NCBI RefSeq assembly: GCF_001506075.1
Contig: NZ_KQ947475.1
Location: 3,863,130 to 3,927,129 of the forward strand
Direction of reading: 5' to 3'
DNA from: Vibrio sp. MEBiC08052
GTDB lineage: Bacteria > Pseudomonadota > Gammaproteobacteria > Enterobacterales > Vibrionaceae
Length of the DNA stretch: 64,000 nt
The notes under the pieces were generated by a model, which did no database searches, was not told where the DNA came from, and was given only the letters and a program-made list of their open reading frames with translations. This document shows, piece by piece, positions 62,342 through 64,000 of this stretch. Positions within the stretch are counted from its first letter, which is position 1. Every line of letters begins with the position of its first letter. Position numbers and translations under genes: made by a program.

Positions 62342-63070
62342 ATGTCACTTATCAGTGTTGATCAGGTTCATAAGTTTTATGGTGAAAACCATGTGTTGAA
62401 AGGGGTAGACCTGAAAATTCAAGCCGGAGAAGTGATCTCGATTATCGGCCGGAGCGGTTCAGGAAAAAGCACTTTGCTGCGGTGTATGAACGGGCTGGAA
62501 ACCTATCAGGAAGGGGCGATCATCGTCGATCAGCAGGCCATCGAAAATGATGAATATAAACTGCGTCTTTTGAGTCAGAGTGTCGGTATGGTTTTTCAGA
62601 GCTTCAATCTGTTTCCGCATAAAACGGTCGGTGAAAATGTCATGCTGGCACCGAAGCTGGTGCAGAAAAAATCTGCCGCAGACTGTCAGCGGATTGCGCG
62701 TGAGCTCTTGGAAAAAGTCGGGCTGGGCGATAAATTCGACGCCTATCCGGGTAACCTTTCCGGCGGGCAGCAACAGCGCGTGGCGATTGCGCGCTCACTG
62801 GCGATGTCGCCGAAGGTTTTGTTGTGTGATGAGATCACCTCAGCACTGGACCCGGAACTGGTCGGTGAAGTATTGAAAGTGCTTGAACAGTTGAAAGCCG
62901 AAGGGATGACTTTGATTTTAGTTACCCATGAAATGAATTTTGCCCGGGATGTCGGGGATCGGGTCGTGTTTATGAATGAAGGGAAAGTGTGGGAAACCGG
63001 GCCGAGTGAAGCCGTGTTTGCCAACCCACAAACTGCGGAGCTGAGAAGTTTTCTCTCTGCGGTACTTTAA
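62342..63070 (+). CDS. Polar amino-acid ABC transporter ATP-binding protein
   Basis: 242 residues, normal GlnQ-type length. Walker A is IIGRSGSGKSTLLRCMNGLE, the signature NLSGGQQQRVAIARSLAM, Walker B VLLCDEITSALDPELVGEV, and the switch His is in LILVTHEMNF. It powers the transporter. AGCTCGGAGG precedes the start. Last gene of the sigma-54 operon. Confidence 0.95.
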   Translation: MSLISVDQVHKFYGENHVLKGVDLKIQAGEVISIIGRSGSGKSTLLRCMNGLETYQEGAIIVDQQAIENDEYKLRLLSQSVGMVFQSFNLFPHKTVGENVMLAPKLVQKKSAADCQRIARELLEKVGLGDKFDAYPGNLSGGQQQRVAIARSLAMSPKVLLCDEITSALDPELVGEVLKVLEQLKAEGMTLILVTHEMNFARDVGDRVVFMNEGKVWETGPSEAVFANPQTAELRSFLSAVL

Positions 63071-63162
63071 CTGAATATTTTGAGGTGACCCTTGATAGAA
63101 CCGACCGTTGCATGCCGAGCGTCAGTAGCCACGATAACAGCGTCCGGCAGGAGATAAAACCA

Positions 63163-64000
63163 GTGATGAATGACCGAACCTCTGATGTCAATCAATCCAA
63201 GCAGCCGACGGCAAACTGTCCGCTCAGTGAACGGATTACCCGTCATTATGCCAGTTTGACAGACAATAATCGGCGTTTGGCGGATTACTTGCAACTCAAT
63301 CCGGAAAAGGTGTTGATGCTGTCAACCAGTGAAATCGCAGAGGCGTGTCAGGTCTCGAAAACCAGTGTCAGCCGCTTTATTCGTAAACTCGGCTATGAAG
63401 ACCATCTCGCCTTACGTCAAGAGCTGATGACGGAGCGGGACAACGGTCAGCCGGTGATGATGACGACACTGGACGATTCTGAATTCAATCATGAAGTCCG
63501 GGCACTGGAAAAACTCTGGGAACAACTGACCCGACAGGATCACCAGCCATTAATTGAGAAACTGGCAACAGCGAAGCGGATTAAAATCATCGGCTATCGC
63601 AATAGTTACCCGCTGGCAATGCATTTTCGTCAGCAATTGATGCAATGCCGGACTCATGTTGAACTGTTGCCGCTGCCCGGTCAGACCATCGGTGAGGATC
63701 TGGCATCCATTGATGAGGATGATTTCACGATTGTGATCGGTATCCGTCGTCGCGTGGCAAACTTTGAGAAAATGATGGCTTTTCTGGCGCAACGAGATTG
63801 CTTGCTGATTACCGATCAGTCCGGACAGAAGTACGCGCAGCAAGCCACGCATTACTTCATCTGTTATATGAACAATGAGCTGCCGTTGGACAGCTATGCA
63901 GTGCCGATGAGTTTGATTGCGCATCTGGTCAATCAAACGTTTTTACACTTAAACAGCAAATCGACGCAGGTCAGTCGAAAGATCAGCATGAACTATGCGC
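63163..64000 (+). CDS. RpiR/MurR-family transcriptional regulator (cut by the window end)
   Basis: At least 279 codons, open at the right edge. The N-terminal helix-turn-helix reads STSEIAEACQVSKTSVSRFI, then RKLGYEDHLALRQEL. The C-terminal SIS domain (from about residue 130: RIKIIGYRNSYPLAMHFR, ITDQSGQKYAQQATHYF) normally binds phosphosugars, but in some relatives it controls amino-acid or purine genes. The start is GTG 63163 or ATG 63166, behind AGGAG. It lies 90 bases after the ABC operon and may regulate it or a locus beyond the window. Confidence 0.85.
   Translation, partial: MMNDRTSDVNQSKQPTANCPLSERITRHYASLTDNNRRLADYLQLNPEKVLMLSTSEIAEACQVSKTSVSRFIRKLGYEDHLALRQELMTERDNGQPVMMTTLDDSEFNHEVRALEKLWEQLTRQDHQPLIEKLATAKRIKIIGYRNSYPLAMHFRQQLMQCRTHVELLPLPGQTIGEDLASIDEDDFTIVIGIRRRVANFEKMMAFLAQRDCLLITDQSGQKYAQQATHYFICYMNNELPLDSYAVPMSLIAHLVNQTFLHLNSKSTQVSRKISMNYA

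Noticed and set aside
1..64000. CRISPR arrays, tRNA or rRNA genes, integrase-type attachment sites
   Set aside because: No regularly spaced repeats, cloverleaf sequences, ribosomal RNA motifs or integrase genes were found on reading through the window.

Overview
The window most likely comes from a Vibrio chromosome. The strongest marker is a Qrr quorum-sensing small RNA gene at about 3007-3110, with its own sigma-54 promoter; the Qrr family is known from Vibrionaceae. The protein families (SulP, LdhA, SbcCD, fructose-type PTS, laminarin hydrolases) fit this. I see no rRNA, tRNA or CRISPR array.

Layout. 1-5.8 kb is core metabolism: a SulP anion transporter, D-lactate dehydrogenase, qrr, a choline-dehydrogenase-like GMC oxidoreductase and its FadR-type regulator with two TGGT-N3-ACCA operators. 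6.2-12.8 kb holds a two-partner-secretion / CDI-like locus in which the exoprotein is split into two genes, each with its own signal peptide, ending in an EndoU-like toxin tip and a small putative immunity gene. A second, toxinless copy of the same gene pair lies at 23.2-28.5 kb. The two copies share a promoter module of two palindromes at identical spacing and a tiny relay ORF between the two large genes. No TpsB/CdiB transporter lies in the window. Between the copies are an intact IS256-family element with an 8-bp target duplication, two GNAT acetyltransferases, a 2-hydroxyacid dehydrogenase, a patch of overlapping small orphan genes with a decayed paralogue and a duplicated sbcC 3' end, and sbcDC itself.

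28.6-34.7 kb is a sugar phosphotransferase locus: a PRD regulator, two tandem EIIA paralogues, EIIB, EIIC and an allulose-6-phosphate-epimerase-like enzyme. A 49-bp element recurs before the regulator and before the second EIIA. 34.8-47.5 kb is a defence and competition island bracketed by 1.1-kb direct repeats, each encoding a nucleotidyltransferase-HEPN protein. Inside are a LysM protein that looks like a membrane-active effector, three overlapping paralogous candidate immunity genes, and a complete type I restriction-modification system (hsdM-hsdS-hsdR). 47.6-49.6 kb is a HipA/HipB-like module whose kinase gene is frameshifted, with three operators spaced exactly 41 bp apart, followed by an IS3-family remnant.

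50-54.4 kb pairs a GH3 glucosidase with a secreted GH16-CBM6 beta-glucanase, suggesting laminarin-type beta-glucan use. 54.7 kb carries a Sel1-repeat protein. 55.8-59.3 kb is a purine/ureide locus (PuuE-like allantoinase, GntR regulator, NCS1 permease) with three TGTATACA operator-like palindromes. 60-63.1 kb is a polar amino-acid ABC transporter operon preceded by a near-perfect sigma-54 promoter and an NtrC-like site, followed by an RpiR-family regulator cut by the window edge.

The most novel material is the duplicated split TPS/CDI locus with its shared regulatory architecture, then the repeat-bracketed effector/restriction island and the phased HipB operator array. All functional names rest on reading motifs by eye; no database search was run.
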